64,000 nt of DNA from positions 10,788,001 through 10,852,000 of the forward strand of contig OZ199838.1 of NCBI GenBank assembly GCA_964304625.1, written 5' to 3'. This document shows positions 1 through 11,500 of this stretch, in pieces (position 1 is the first letter of the stretch; the number at the start of each line of letters is the position of its first letter). The notes under the pieces were generated by a model that did no database searches, had not been told where the DNA came from, and saw nothing but the letters and a program-made list of their open reading frames with translations. The position numbers and the translations under genes were made by a program. Origin of the DNA: Kudoa neothunni (lineage: Eukaryota; Cnidaria).

Positions 1-205
1 AATTTGTTATATCAAATTATTTCTGGCCCGCCGCTTCATTCTTGGAGGTCAGAAATAATTAAATATAGTTAAAATTAGTGCAACCTGAATATTATTTACC
101 ATCTCGATAGCCACTTACATTAAAATATGAGAAAATGGCGTTGATAATTAAAAAACGAGAGTGATAGATTAATACAGAACTAGATTTACCATTTAACAAT
201 ATCAG

Positions 206-450
206 TTAAAGATGCGATATTAAATCTCAGAAACAAAGGATAAAATTAGTGGTGAATATTTTGTGTAATTTCACCAAACCTTAAACTTATTCTATTATTT
301 CGGTCGGAAGATAACGTTTATTTTTTAAATGTAGATGAAATTCTGGCGAATATACACAAAATATAATATGCACAACAACAAAATTTATAAACAAAATATT
401 ATAAAGGTGGCGCGTCCCACCGAGGGTTATCCATTAAGGGTTAAATAAGA
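206..450. mobile_element. piggyBac-type MITE, copy 1
   Basis: The right end reads CATTAAGGG followed by TTAA at 451-454, the target site of piggyBac elements. The interior (about 325-420) matches the reverse complement of the element at 51272-51508, for example GTAGATGAAATTCTGG followed by ACACAAAATATAA. This is therefore a second, inverted and diverged copy of the same non-autonomous family. The left end is uncertain; a TTAA lies near 206. There is no coding capacity. The first 200 bases of the window contain no recognisable gene. Confidence 0.5.
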
Positions 451-888
451 ATAAAATTTTAATCACTATTAAATTTTAATTAAATTATAAGAATGCATTA
501 ACCTATTCAATAATTTATTTTAAAAAATGAACTTATTTAATATCAGCAATATTAGTTGAAACCGAAGGACGCGTATTCTTTCCTTTCGTCACTTCCCTTA
601 AAATCAAAATAGAGGATACTTCAACTCCTCGCCTAATATTAAGTACACTACGATAATTTAACACTGAAACGTTTGAATTATATCATCACTAATATTTGCC
701 TTCTTTATAGCCACTGCGTACATACGGTAAAAGAAGAAATAAACTATTTTGCTTAATTCTCACTAAGACTCCTCACACAATGTTTCGAATTCAAGTTACA
801 ATCAAAACGAAAAATCGTCCATTTATTAATTAAAACAAATTAGTTTAATTTTCTATAATTTCATTATTTAGGCGCCGGTGGAAAACTT

Positions 889-1140
889 TCAGAGTGGTTG
901 CAATAGTTTTAACATCGGTGATGTTAAATTATTTCCGATTCGAATTGAGTCTAAGATATCATTTAATGAATCTGAAAAACTTATTTCCTGGTCAGACATT
1001 TTAATCACGGGCTCACCTGCTGCAACTTGAACAGTAACGATTTCATCGTGGTTGGAAACTCTATCAATCCTCGCAGAGCAATTGCAACTAGAAACTCTGT
1101 AACATAACAGAAAATGGTGAATTAAACCTCTCAAAATCAT
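889..1140 (-). CDS. Hypothetical 83-residue protein or terminal exon
   Basis: This open frame has an ATG at 1140 and a stop at 889-891. The first 14 residues are hydrophobic, and the rest is a polar, acidic, protein-like sequence containing MSDQEISFSDSLNDILDS. A good splice acceptor (TTCTGTTATGTTACAG) lies inside it near residue 15. The part downstream could therefore be the last exon of a longer minus-strand gene, with the first residues being intron. I do not recognise the family. It lies about 190 bases downstream of the peroxiredoxin on the same strand. Confidence 0.35.
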   Translation of the reverse strand: MILRGLIHHFLLCYRVSSCNCSARIDRVSNHDEIVTVQVAAGEPVIKMSDQEISFSDSLNDILDSIRIGNNLTSPMLKLLQPL

Positions 1141-1330
1141 AATCGCAACTCAATAAAAAATTATCAACTCAACTTTGCCAAACTATCTATAACATAATGC
1201 GCCATATAAAACCAACACGAACAAATTATATAATCGACGTATTAGGATTAGACTAGACTCGCGGTAGATATTAAACGAAGAGTGTTATTAGGAAGAACAC
1301 GAGTCTTTAGGATAGTGATAGGTAAACGGA

Positions 1331-2366
1331 TCACTTTCCAAAAACACTTTTGAAGTATTTGCCTTTATCGTTAGGATCAATAGTCTTACCCCCCCTTTTT
1401 CCAATTAGCAGGGCACACTAAAATTATTGGACAACCAGTTGAATTAACGAAAAGCTACCTCCAGGATGTTCATCAGTGAACTTGAAAGCTTCGACAAGTC
1501 TGTATATCTCATCAACATTTCTACCAACAGGTGGATCATTGACTGTGATATTTCTGATAATGCCATTGCCATCAATGATATATAGGCCCCTGAAAACCAA
1601 TCATTTAAATAAAAGTGCCAATAAATGGATTGTTTACCTAGCAGGATGACCTTCATCCATTAAACAGCCATATTTCTTAGTGAGCTCTTTAGTGAAATCT
1701 GCAATCAAAGGATATTGGAGTTTTCCTATTCCACCTTCACTTTTAGGAGTGTTTATCCTGCAAAAGATCAAACCCGATTAGTAAAATAACAATCGAGAGA
1801 GTCTTAAAAAATTAAGCCATGAAAAAATATAATTATAGGTCAGAGATCAAGTGTAATCCAACACAACGAAAGCCAACTCATAAGTAGTAAGAATATTGTT
1901 GGCTTCCATATGGACAATTGATTGTCATCATAAAGAACCGATTAAACTGAGCGAAAAATGAAATAAACGGATACCATGCGGAGTGAGTGAAATGTGAATC
2001 ACAAGAAACTCCGATAATTTCGCATTGAGCAGTTTTAAATTTTTCAACAGCGCCATCAAAGGCAATAATTTCGGTTGGACAGACAAACGTGCTATTAAAA
2101 CCCAGTATAGAAGTGAATATACGATTTTTTAGATTACAAATCAAGTGGATAGAAAAACAGGACCACATATTTTCCCTTGTAATCACTGAGAGAAATGGTT
2201 TGCACCTTTCCATCAGGCATAACAGCCTCCGACGTAAATGCCGGAGCAGGCTTCGATACCTGCGGTATTGATGATTTAGCACAGCAGCAGCATGTGGAAT
2301 TATTGCACTATGGGATAACAAAAATTAATAAGACAATCAATAATCGTAATCATCACACACCACCAT
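1331..2366 (-). CDS. Typical 2-Cys peroxiredoxin
   Basis: Thiol peroxidase that reduces H2O2 using a peroxidatic and a resolving cysteine. Exons read on the minus strand: 2366-2361, 2307-2138, 2091-1975, 1757-1638, 1590-1459 and 1417-1331; introns are 53, 46, 217, 47 and 41 nt, all GT-AG. Family landmarks in order are [22 protein letters not shown], the peroxidatic [44 protein letters not shown] and the resolving-cysteine segment [10 protein letters not shown]. The length is about 209 residues, normal for PRDX1-4. The N-terminus is cysteine-rich (four consecutive Cys), and its first six-base exon is the least certain part. The frame breaks by one extra G at two G runs: the exon 5 start (plus 1587-1590) and a G7 run (plus 1389-1395). 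After the second break the family C-terminus ([12 protein letters not shown]) continues in the next frame. I read these as base-call errors or recent lesions. Confidence 0.85.
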
Positions 2367-2717
2367 CTCGACTAAACAAACTCGTTGGTATCGAACTCAA
2401 CGGATTAGTAGCGAGTTCTATCAACATGTAAATGTGTTCGCATATGTTAAATTTTTAAGTTGTATCTACAAGGTTTTATTCAAAGCTGAAATGTAAGCGC
2501 TAGATTAGCAGTAATTTTATTTTGAAATCTAGCTGGGAAAGTTTGTCTATTTTTGAAATATCACGTGATGCTGATTAAAAAGATGCCGCCTGACATTCAG
2601 TTAAATAGTTCGAATATTAGCGCACGTGTGTTCGGGTTAGTATCGTTGATTTCGGGAGATCTCGGCTTTGTATTTTGCGGTCGTATTTCAGTGGTTTTTG
2701 TTGCGTCGGCGGGAAAA
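2367..2717. promoter_or_regulatory. Divergent intergenic region between peroxiredoxin and polyprenol reductase
   Basis: About 350 bases separate the proposed start codons of two oppositely transcribed genes, so both 5' flanks and probably both promoters lie here. I see no clear TATA box or known motif. The reductase reading frame stays open upstream to 2553, so the true start could lie inside this region. Confidence 0.4.
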
Positions 2718-3742
2718 ATGATAAGTGGATCATCAATTATATGGAGTTTCTTACTGTTGGTGGCTTTGTTGATGAGTTTGGGATTTGCTATAAAACCTCA
2801 ATCGGTGTTCTTAAGATTTTCATTATTGCACGGAGGACGAGTTGATATCAATATCTATAGAACATTCAATAAATTGTACATATCCAACAGGTGATATTGT
2901 TTTGCGGTGTTTTTATGAACTGATTTTTGTACATGGCACCACTGCGCTGATATTTTTTAAAAATGTTTACTTAGCAAACTCATTTATGTCTTTAATACTA
3001 ACTGATACTTTAGATTATTCACACTGTTCTATGTGGTTGGCTGTGCCAATATGATTTTAACGATATATTCGTTATTTGTATTGCGAGATAATCCCCATTT
3101 GTACCAAATGTTGCCCTATCATGTCCCAAGTCGTCCAAACGCTACCATATATTTGGTTGTGAGCTATCTGTTGTTAATCCATATACTTATACGATTGTAT
3201 GAGTGTTTATTTGTCACCAAATTTGGTTCTTACATAACAATGACCCATTTTATTTGGGGATTGTTCTATTACACTGCTGTGCCATTGACTTTATTCACTA
3301 TATGCCCAAGGGTTACTAGGGAATTAAGCGGTATACACATATTTATGCCATAACAATATGATAATAATTTTCTATCATTTTATTGTTGATAGTGTTGAAT
3401 TATTTGAATTCACATCAATGCGTTTGGATCGTGCATTTCCTATTCTGTTGTTTGCTGCAGAACCAACTTCATCGAATACTTGCCAACTCGAAAAATATTG
3501 ATGGAAGTTATAGCCAAATAAAAATTGGATTGTTTCGTTTTGTATCGTGCCCTCATTATCTGATGGAATCTGGATGTTATTTTTGTTTGGCAATGATAAT
3601 TGGCAATTCCTTGGAGTTATGGTTGATATTTTTCACAACAACACTCTTTCTGCTGATTTCAGCTCGTTCCACCCACCGATTACACGTTTACCAATACAAA
3701 GAAAATTACCCCAAATGGGCTATGATTCCATTTATATTCTAG
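2718..3742 (+). CDS. SRD5A3: Polyprenol reductase (SRD5A3 / DFG10 type)
   Basis: Steroid 5-alpha-reductase-family ER membrane enzyme that reduces polyprenol to dolichol for N-glycosylation. Exons: 2718-2890, 3014-3330 and 3393-3742; the introns are 123 and 62 nt with GT-AG ends. The total is 840 nt (279 residues), close to the roughly 300 of the family. Evidence: about six hydrophobic segments; YISNRLFTLFYVVGC aligned with the family's KRYFSHFYIISVL; LIRLYECLFVTKFGS matching RLFECLYVSVFS; and the C-terminal block SCPHYLMES...YPKWAMIPFIF, which is the SRD5A signature region with the usual short C-terminal tail. The middle NSHQCVWIVHFLF block aligns with the HQY-containing segment. The start at 2718 was chosen because it puts a transmembrane segment first; in-frame ATGs also exist at 2553 and 2583. 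It is divergent from the peroxiredoxin gene. Confidence 0.85.
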
Positions 3743-3837
3743 CGCATACAAACCAAAAATCAATTCAAACAACAATTCTTTGTTTATGTAGATAACAAAT
3801 TATTTTCTAATCTTTATTGAATTGTGGTTTCACTCGA

Positions 3838-6800
3838 TCAATGCACATGTAGGTTGTTAAATATTTCCATTAATGACACTCCACAAATCATACCAGCCAA
3901 TTCTATTATCAATTTCAGTAGATTTGGATTAGGTTCGTTGAGCATTCCAGGTACAACACAAACACAACTAATATAAATAAATCCACCCGCTATAAACGGT
4001 AGGACCCATTGAGGGTATTCATTATGAATGCCAAACTGTGAAAGGTACAATCCCAAATAGGTTCCGATTATTGCACCAGTAGCAGTTATAAGTTGAATAA
4101 AAGCTGCCTAAACAAAATAATACTTTATGCGTATTTTTAGATAAGCGTATTATATAAAAATTTATTAAAGATCGATTGAAACTTCATTTTAATTAAAAGT
4201 AATTAAGGTCTTTTGAGCCAACCTTATTATCTAATAATAAATAAATTAATAATAATGGGATTCGTAATGCAGTAGCTGAGACTAGTCTATGAGTATAAGT
4301 TCAAGAGATTAGAAATGGCGCGAATACTCGCATGTAAGTAATATCTACATTTAAGTGGTAATTAAATCGAATCGTCAAATCACTTTCTTGATGCCATTTA
4401 TTCTCAATTTTTTTCATCGATAAATGAGTCACTATTTATGATATAAATGCTATCAAATTAATTTCACATATTAGGTGTTATTTGAAAAGATCATAATAGA
4501 ATGAACGTTTAAAAATCTAAGTTATTGTTTTTTACATCCAATTTAATAAACACATCATTTTAAATCTTTATTTTGTGCCCACAAATAAAATTTAACAAAG
4601 TCTTATTCAGTTAATATTAATAGATAAAGTGGACAAAATATATTATCCTAATCGCCAGGTAAAATAAAATAAATTATAAACGATAAAAAATCAACCATTT
4701 CAAGGACGAAATGGAGAAGGTATGGAATCCTATTTTGAGTAATTTTTACACTCTAAAAAATAAAGACAAGAACAACCTGTTAATTATGTGCAATCTCAAT
4801 ATCAATATATAAAGTTTTCATAATACTTTTTGAGAATTCCATAAAGTGAAGCTTTATGAAAGATTGAATTCGTGTATACAAATAGAGAAAATATTAAAAA
4901 TTATCGTAATTGGTGATAATTTATGAGTGAATATGAAAGCTTTGTTTTAACCTCGCTCAGTTTTATTACCATTGGCAATATAATAATAATGAGATAAGAT
5001 TAACTATTTCCTGTTATTTATTATTGTTTTAAATAAATTGATGACTTATAACTTGGCCTTAAATTAAAAAACAACAATTTGAGACATTTAAAATAATTTT
5101 TTGGAATATTCTTATTACAAAATTTTCCCAGTGTATAATTATATATTTTAATAACAACCTGCGAACAATAAAAGAATGTTTGGCACCTATTTCTTCTAAC
5201 GTGATTACGGTTAAAAAGATTAAATAGGAATGCTAATGTTGTTTTTTGGTATTCTTCCAAAATTTAAAAAAAATTTTTTAGATTTTATTTTAATGTATTT
5301 TTAAGATGGGAATATAATAATTTCGCGAGTGTTTCAAAAAATATAACGTAGGCCAATGGTTTTGAACCTTTTTGACATGACGGGTCCCCAAATATATTAA
5401 TGAAATTGTAAACAAATAAAATAGAAGGCTAATATATAAACGTATAAACTTCATGTATTTATTAAAAAAAAATATATATAATTCCTGAAATTTATTCGAC
5501 ATCACCAAGGACTTAGAAAACATGCGTTTGTAAATAGATACCTACTATTATTCGCTATATTTTTTCGATGCTGCGGATCCTCTAGGTGACCTTTGCGAAT
5601 CACCCGTTGAAAACCACTGATCTAGGCTATGATTTTAGTGAATCAGCAAGGAAAAAATAGGATAAATATCGGGAATTCATATTTTATTTGTGTTGAGTTT
5701 AAATATTTTAAACTGTTAAGATATCAGCTGTTATTCTCGTAAAAAATTGAACTCAGAAATTAGATAAATATCAAACTCTAAAAGAAAAGATAAAATACAT
5801 GGCATTCGCGCGCGCTCGCGTCAGCGTCTTAGTGAAATTATTTTGAGAATCCTACAATATTTTTATCATAAAATAAGTCTTTACTAAGCATGAAAATTCG
5901 TTAAAAGGCATAAATAGATTTGATTACCAAATACAAGTGAATTTCATTCATTGTTGTAGTTAATATCGTAAAAACACACGAAGGGCGCCAAAACTTTAGT
6001 TAAATAAATGAATAAAAACCAATCACACAAATGAAACTAAGTAAAAAAACACCACTATCTTACCATGTAAACGCACTACCGCAATCAACATTTTGAATGC
6101 CAAATTTTAACTTATTGCACATTGGTGTATAAAAGTTAAAAAAATATTTCCAGGATAAACATAAAAGATGAAATCTCTGAAAAATTAGGTTATAAGTTGA
6201 AACAATAATCAAGAAAACAAATGGAAATATTTATACGTATCTTACATCTTAATTATATATTTCGAAATAATTAAGGAGCTATATGCACTAAAATGACACA
6301 TGTATGGTTTAACGCTAAATATTTCATCGCGCACAGTAGAATAATTTGGTTAATTAATAAAAAAGATTGTTGGTTCATCCTGAGTAAAGTTTGAGATATA
6401 TAATTAGATAACTAAAAGAGGAAATAATTAATTTCAACCAATGTAATTTTCGCAAACACAAATTAACAAAATAAGATACTTTATGTTAAAGGAAGTGATA
6501 TTTAGAATTGATAAAATTTATTTATTCCAACTCACGTTCCATTTAAATACAATATTCCTATTAGAGCAATTATCTCATAATGTCAAAAAAATGATTTTTC
6601 ATAAAAAATATTTTTTGTAGGAATTAATAATTTAATAGAATTATAATATGAATAATACTTAATCTTTATCATTTCTATTAAGTTCTAATATTTAAATTTA
6701 CAAAAATAATGTTTTTAATTATGCAATGAACCAATAAATAATTAAAATCTAACTGAATTTTCTATAAATTATTACATACCTTTGGTACGAAAAAAGAGGG

Positions 6801-8252
6801 AATATTTTTCTTCCATCGATAACAATTTATTGTTAAATATAAAAATTATATTGTGACAGAGAAAATTGAATCATTTGCCTATAGTTTTGAGTATGTTTAA
6901 TTATTTCTAGCCCGTCATTATATTTGTAGAGTCTAATAATAATTAACTATAGCAGTTTTAAAAATATATTTTCATGCACACACGGCCACACACTCATTAT
7001 TAAATTTTTGCGGATTAATAGAAATAGCCTAATATATGTACTAGGATCTTAAGGTAGAACTATGTTAATTATTTACTTATCCGAAATTTTATGTCACTTA
7101 TTCTTAGATAAGTGGAATAAATGATATCTTAATTTTAGTTATTTAATTTAATTGAATAATTAAATTTCGAATCCTGTATAGCGCTCATATTTTACGCAAT
7201 AGACTTAATTTAAAAATAAATTTGGAAAAATAAAAACTCATCCAATTGAGTGACATAAATTCAATCACAATAGACGATACCTTCCATTTGGAATAGCCAA
7301 CTTTGATCAAGATGGCAAAATCGCTGATTTCGTGAGGAATTTCGTGGATTAGCACTCCGACCGTAGTTGCAAGGCCAAGTCGAAAATTCTGTTGATATGC
7401 AGCACTAATTGCCATTCCATCAAGAAAGTTATGACTGAAATCCGTCATAAAGTTAAGAAATGCAGCAGTACTCAACGCTGGGTTGTTGTTTGAATGTTGA
7501 GATGTGTTTTTGGATTTTTTTTTCTTTGGTACAGATTCGGGCGCTGTCTCATTTGAATCAATGGAAGCTTTACAATATATTACACATCATCATTGTTAAC
7601 TGTTTAAAATCAATATACAAGATTTGGAAGGAGTGATTTTTGTGGGAGGTGAGGATTTGTTTTTGCCTTTTTTTGTCGGGGTTCCTTGTTCTATGGGTTT
7701 GTGAGGATGGGGCTCGGTATCTTTTTTCTTCAATAAACCAATGGCATTTTGATGCATTCTGTGTTTGATGATGTGAATCAAACTCTCAATAACGTAAAAT
7801 ATCAGCATGCCACCCAATAAAGGATAGCTGATATCTACAAATTTTGTGGACAACTCGTCGTGGTGATGTTCACTGTGAGTTGATTCGATTGCGTGGGGTA
7901 TCAGATGAAGTAGAGTGTCACCTAAAAGACTTCCCACAGCGAATCCCAGCAAGAATCGCATTAATTTGCTGCCTGTGTGACAACTGCTTTTTGGAACTAG
8001 TCCAAGCAGTAAAAATGGAATTAAACTAATTATTGCAGTTGATAGAAGTGATTGAGTAGATGTTTTATTTAAAAATTCAATTTTTTCCAAATTTAGATCA
8101 ATTTTCAAATATTTCTTTGTAAGATGTCTCCATTCAGCGACCAAACTATCGATATAAGGATGTTTGGAATCATGCACATCATGCTTCATCCAAACGGTTC
8201 CCATCCAGCAAGCCAAACCACTTACCAGTATCACAAATAAGCTGTGTTTCAT
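3838..8252 (-). CDS. SLC39A7: Zinc transporter ZIP7 (SLC39A7 / Ke4 / Catsup)
   Basis: LIV-1 subfamily ZIP transporter that releases zinc from the ER/Golgi into the cytosol. Exons: 8252-7619, 7567-7281 and 4107-3838. Introns are 51 nt and 3,173 nt, phases agree, and the total is 1,191 nt (396 residues). In order: a hydrophobic signal-like N-terminus (MKHSLFVILVSGLACW), TM segments with LLGDTLLHLIPHA, a short His-rich loop (HSEHHHDE), a Lys-rich cytoplasmic loop, the metal-site helices HNFLDGMAI (TM4) and HEIPHEISDFAIL (TM5), then WVLPFIAGGFIYI and the last TM. The loop His content is modest compared with vertebrate ZIP7. An in-frame ATG at 8303 would add 17 residues; I prefer 8252 because the signal sequence then starts the protein. 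The long intron contains a hAT MITE (5354-5619). Confidence 0.9.
4108..7280 (-). other. Large intron 2 of the ZIP7 gene
   Basis: Non-coding AT-rich DNA between a GTATCG donor (7280) and a TTTGTTTAG acceptor (4108). It holds one hAT MITE (5354-5619). A short tract at 6897-6955 (TTTCTAGCCCG... followed by GTAGAG) also resembles the first 60 bases of the window. I see no other gene. The short open frames here have no family features. Confidence 0.6.
5354..5619. mobile_element. hAT-type MITE, copy 1
   Basis: The left end CAATGGTTTTGAACC and right end CGTTGAAAACCACTG are imperfect inverted repeats of the hAT type (CAGTGGTTCTCAACC-like). The 8-bp flanks acgtaggc and atctaggc match at six positions, consistent with an old 8-bp target duplication. 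Its interior (GACTTAGAAAACATGCG...TAGATACC) recurs at about 50110-50150, showing a dispersed family. It is 266 bp long, has no transposase, and lies within the ZIP7 intron. Confidence 0.65.
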
Positions 8253-8543
8253 TATTCGTTGCTTTAATTCAATTAAAATTATAATTATAAAATTTCTAAT
8301 CACCTTATATCACCAAAAAGTTACTATGGTGAAAATAACGAAGTGTTAACCCTACGAATAGATGATGCTGACTAATGCGCCGACACCTTGAAGTCCCAAT
8401 GGTCAGTGGTCAGTGCGTGGGCTTGGGCTTGGGGTGCGTTAATGAAACCATTAACATGGTGGATAATTATGGGATTAATTTTCGCGCCATAAAAACACAA
8501 CTATGAAATTTAAAAATTTGACACCAGTCTATCATACTAAAAA

Positions 8544-11500
8544 TTATTCGTTTGTTTTCCAAAGATGAAGTGCCAAAAGATCGCTCCTTAATTTTTCTAG
8601 TTGTGACTCTTGGTTGATGGTTTCTATATATATTGAAAAAAGTTAATTCGACCACAGTAGTCAATCTGTTTAAACATACCATAGTTGGATGTGAAACCTA
8701 CAGGCAGCATATACATGTTGAGTTTGCCTTGGACAGAGAGTTGCAGGATGTTGTTTGCGGCTCGATAAACATCAGGCCTACCAGATTTGGCGGTCATAAA
8801 TCCCCGTTTATAAGCCCAAGCTAAATGAAACTCAAATTAAACGATGGAAACTCTATCATTAATTAATATTTTGCCAAATAAACATTTTATAGTCAATTTT
8901 AGGCTGAAATCCGATTCATTTGTTACATACAAGTGCAAATATCCCAAGCGGACCATTCATGTTTACAATGGTAACCAGGAGTTGTGGTAAAAATTTTGGG
9001 AGTTTTTAGAGAATGATTATCACTGGAAGATCCCTCTTCAAGCGATTCATCTTCTATGTCATTAGGATGCTTGAGTTGAAGAAGCTTCGGTAGGTTTGCC
9101 CTTACGGCGAGATAGCCCACAGCAGTGTACGGTTCCTGTACTTGAGCAATCGGGTATACTCCGGCCAAAATCTAGATCAACGTCATTTAGTTAAAAACTT
9201 TATGGATAAAATTTTTTTCAATTGTACATCATATTTACATGTAAATTAGATTACAAAGATAAAAAAATTCAAAACAAACTCCAGTTGATTCTCGGGAATA
9301 AAAAATGCCAAATATTAATTTAACTAATATATTTATTCAGGTACCAATTAAGTCAAAATTTTTATTCGTTATTTGACTGTTGTAAATTTAAGATAAATAA
9401 ATCAGAGCAGGGTTTTTAAATTGTCTTTTAATTTATCCCCTCGGTCTGGTGAAAAATCCATATTTACTCATTTAACTTATATGTTAAATTCATGTTTACT
9501 TTATGGTTGTATGTTGATTAAGCTAAAACAGAGGCTATTTGCACGATAAATTCTAATCCTCAAAGGCATATACACCTACATAATCACCATATTTATTCAT
9601 CAACTCTTACTCAAAAGATATTTACCGATTTATTTTTGTAGATTTTTCAAAATTAAATTATTTTTTACTTATTCATTGCGCTTAAGAACCAGAAATAAAT
9701 AAAAATCGTCAAATCTAATAACACCCAAATATCATTTATTATGCGAATAACCACTTTAAATATTATTATTATTATTTGGCTGCATCATTAAGAGATAAAA
9801 GAGGTATACAAGAAAGAGACTGATAATAGTTTTATAGATACTTACTTCCAAAGACATTTTAAGCATTTCTGTCGACTTCTTATTGAGTTTAATAGCCCCG
9901 AATAATATAATTCCGTAGAAATCCTAGAGTATGTCCCAATCCCTATTATGCAAAAATTGCCCCTATCTAATTTTGATGCCACTTAATTTACCCCTTGCCA
10001 TTTAAAATTTAACGCCGGCTGAGAATCCCTGAATTAGAGTGTTACATTTGTTAGCATCTAAAAATAGTCCAATATCACATACATGGTTCCCGTGATATCA
10101 CATTTGTGTCAATCAGTCCAATTTGTAGATGAAATACAATATTTTTTTAAATTATTTGAGAATACGTTCCTTTAGGTTAGGAGTTTCCATTAAAAAAGAT
10201 AGATTAAAGAATGTTGAGTTGTGATGAAAAAACTAGGATTTAAGATATCAAATTTATACATAAGTAATCTAAAAAACGACACAAAGTAAAAAATTATACA
10301 TATTAAATTTAATATAAAAAATATATTTTTCAATACGTAATTTCGGCGAAAATTATTATATGAGTATTTATATTATGGATAATGCGATTATGCAGTCTAA
10401 CTTTTTGACCTTTTTTAAATTATCTTATTATAACATTGGAGTGGGTTCTTAGACTTCAATAGATCAACAAAACGTTTCAAGCAGATCATTATAATTAAAT
10501 AATTAAAGTTTGGCCATCAGAAAAAATCTAACGCAATCTAAGATATATGGGAAAGATTTTTTATTATAATCCGCACCGTGGATCGTTAAAATAAAAATTC
10601 GAAGTTTATTCCTTGAAAACTCTTATTACTAATTTTTTTCATCATAAATTAAAAGCGCTACTATATTTAATTAGAAGAATTTATGATTTGATGAATATTA
10701 ACTCTCTCGTAATCTGAGTCAGTGTTTCCCCAACCTGGGGGCCGCGCACTAATTTCTGAGAGTCCTAATTAGATTTAGCCCTTAACAAATTTCACCCATA
10801 AAAATAAGTCTTTTTTCAATTCATAAAAATAATAAAAGTCGCCTTTAAAAATATAATTCTGGAAAAATATAAAACATAAATGATTTATATACCTATGAGT
10901 TCGTATTCTTTTAGCTAAGTTGGTGGGTTTCCGTGAACCAAAAAGGTTGGGACACATTGACCTAAGGGACTTTATTCATATTTCCGTAAACTAAGTGATG
11001 TAAAAAATGTTGATGTATTAAATTATTAAACTAAATATTATAATAAAAATATACTTATGGGCATGATTAATTCAAGCGATTTTAGAAGTATTAAAAAAAC
11101 TCCGACTTCCGAAATTAATCAATGTTTATCTTTGAATTTGGAAAACCCAGAAATTATTAAATGTTATAAAAACTACACACACTAACCAGACCAATTATTT
11201 TAGTAAAAATGACGTTTCTAATTAACCTTAAGATAATTATCTGATTTTAAAATTACTAATAAATATATTAACCAAATTAAACGAAACCACACCTGAAAAG
11301 GCTTGTCAATCACAGAAGGGAACACAAGACCAGGACAGTCACACAAACAAACGTCTTTTGTGAGAAAAATTGTCTGGAAATACTTGGTATGACCAGGTGT
11401 ACGTGATATGCTCACAACTTTTCTCCCCATAAGCGCGTTTATCACCGAAGATTTTCCAACATTAGGAAAACCAACCATCCCGATAGTGATGTAATTGTGA

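Noticed and set aside
10775-10957. Minus-strand ORF with CPNLFGSRKP, looking like a zinc finger
   Set aside because: It lies entirely inside the hAT MITE 10720-10959 and translates its terminus.
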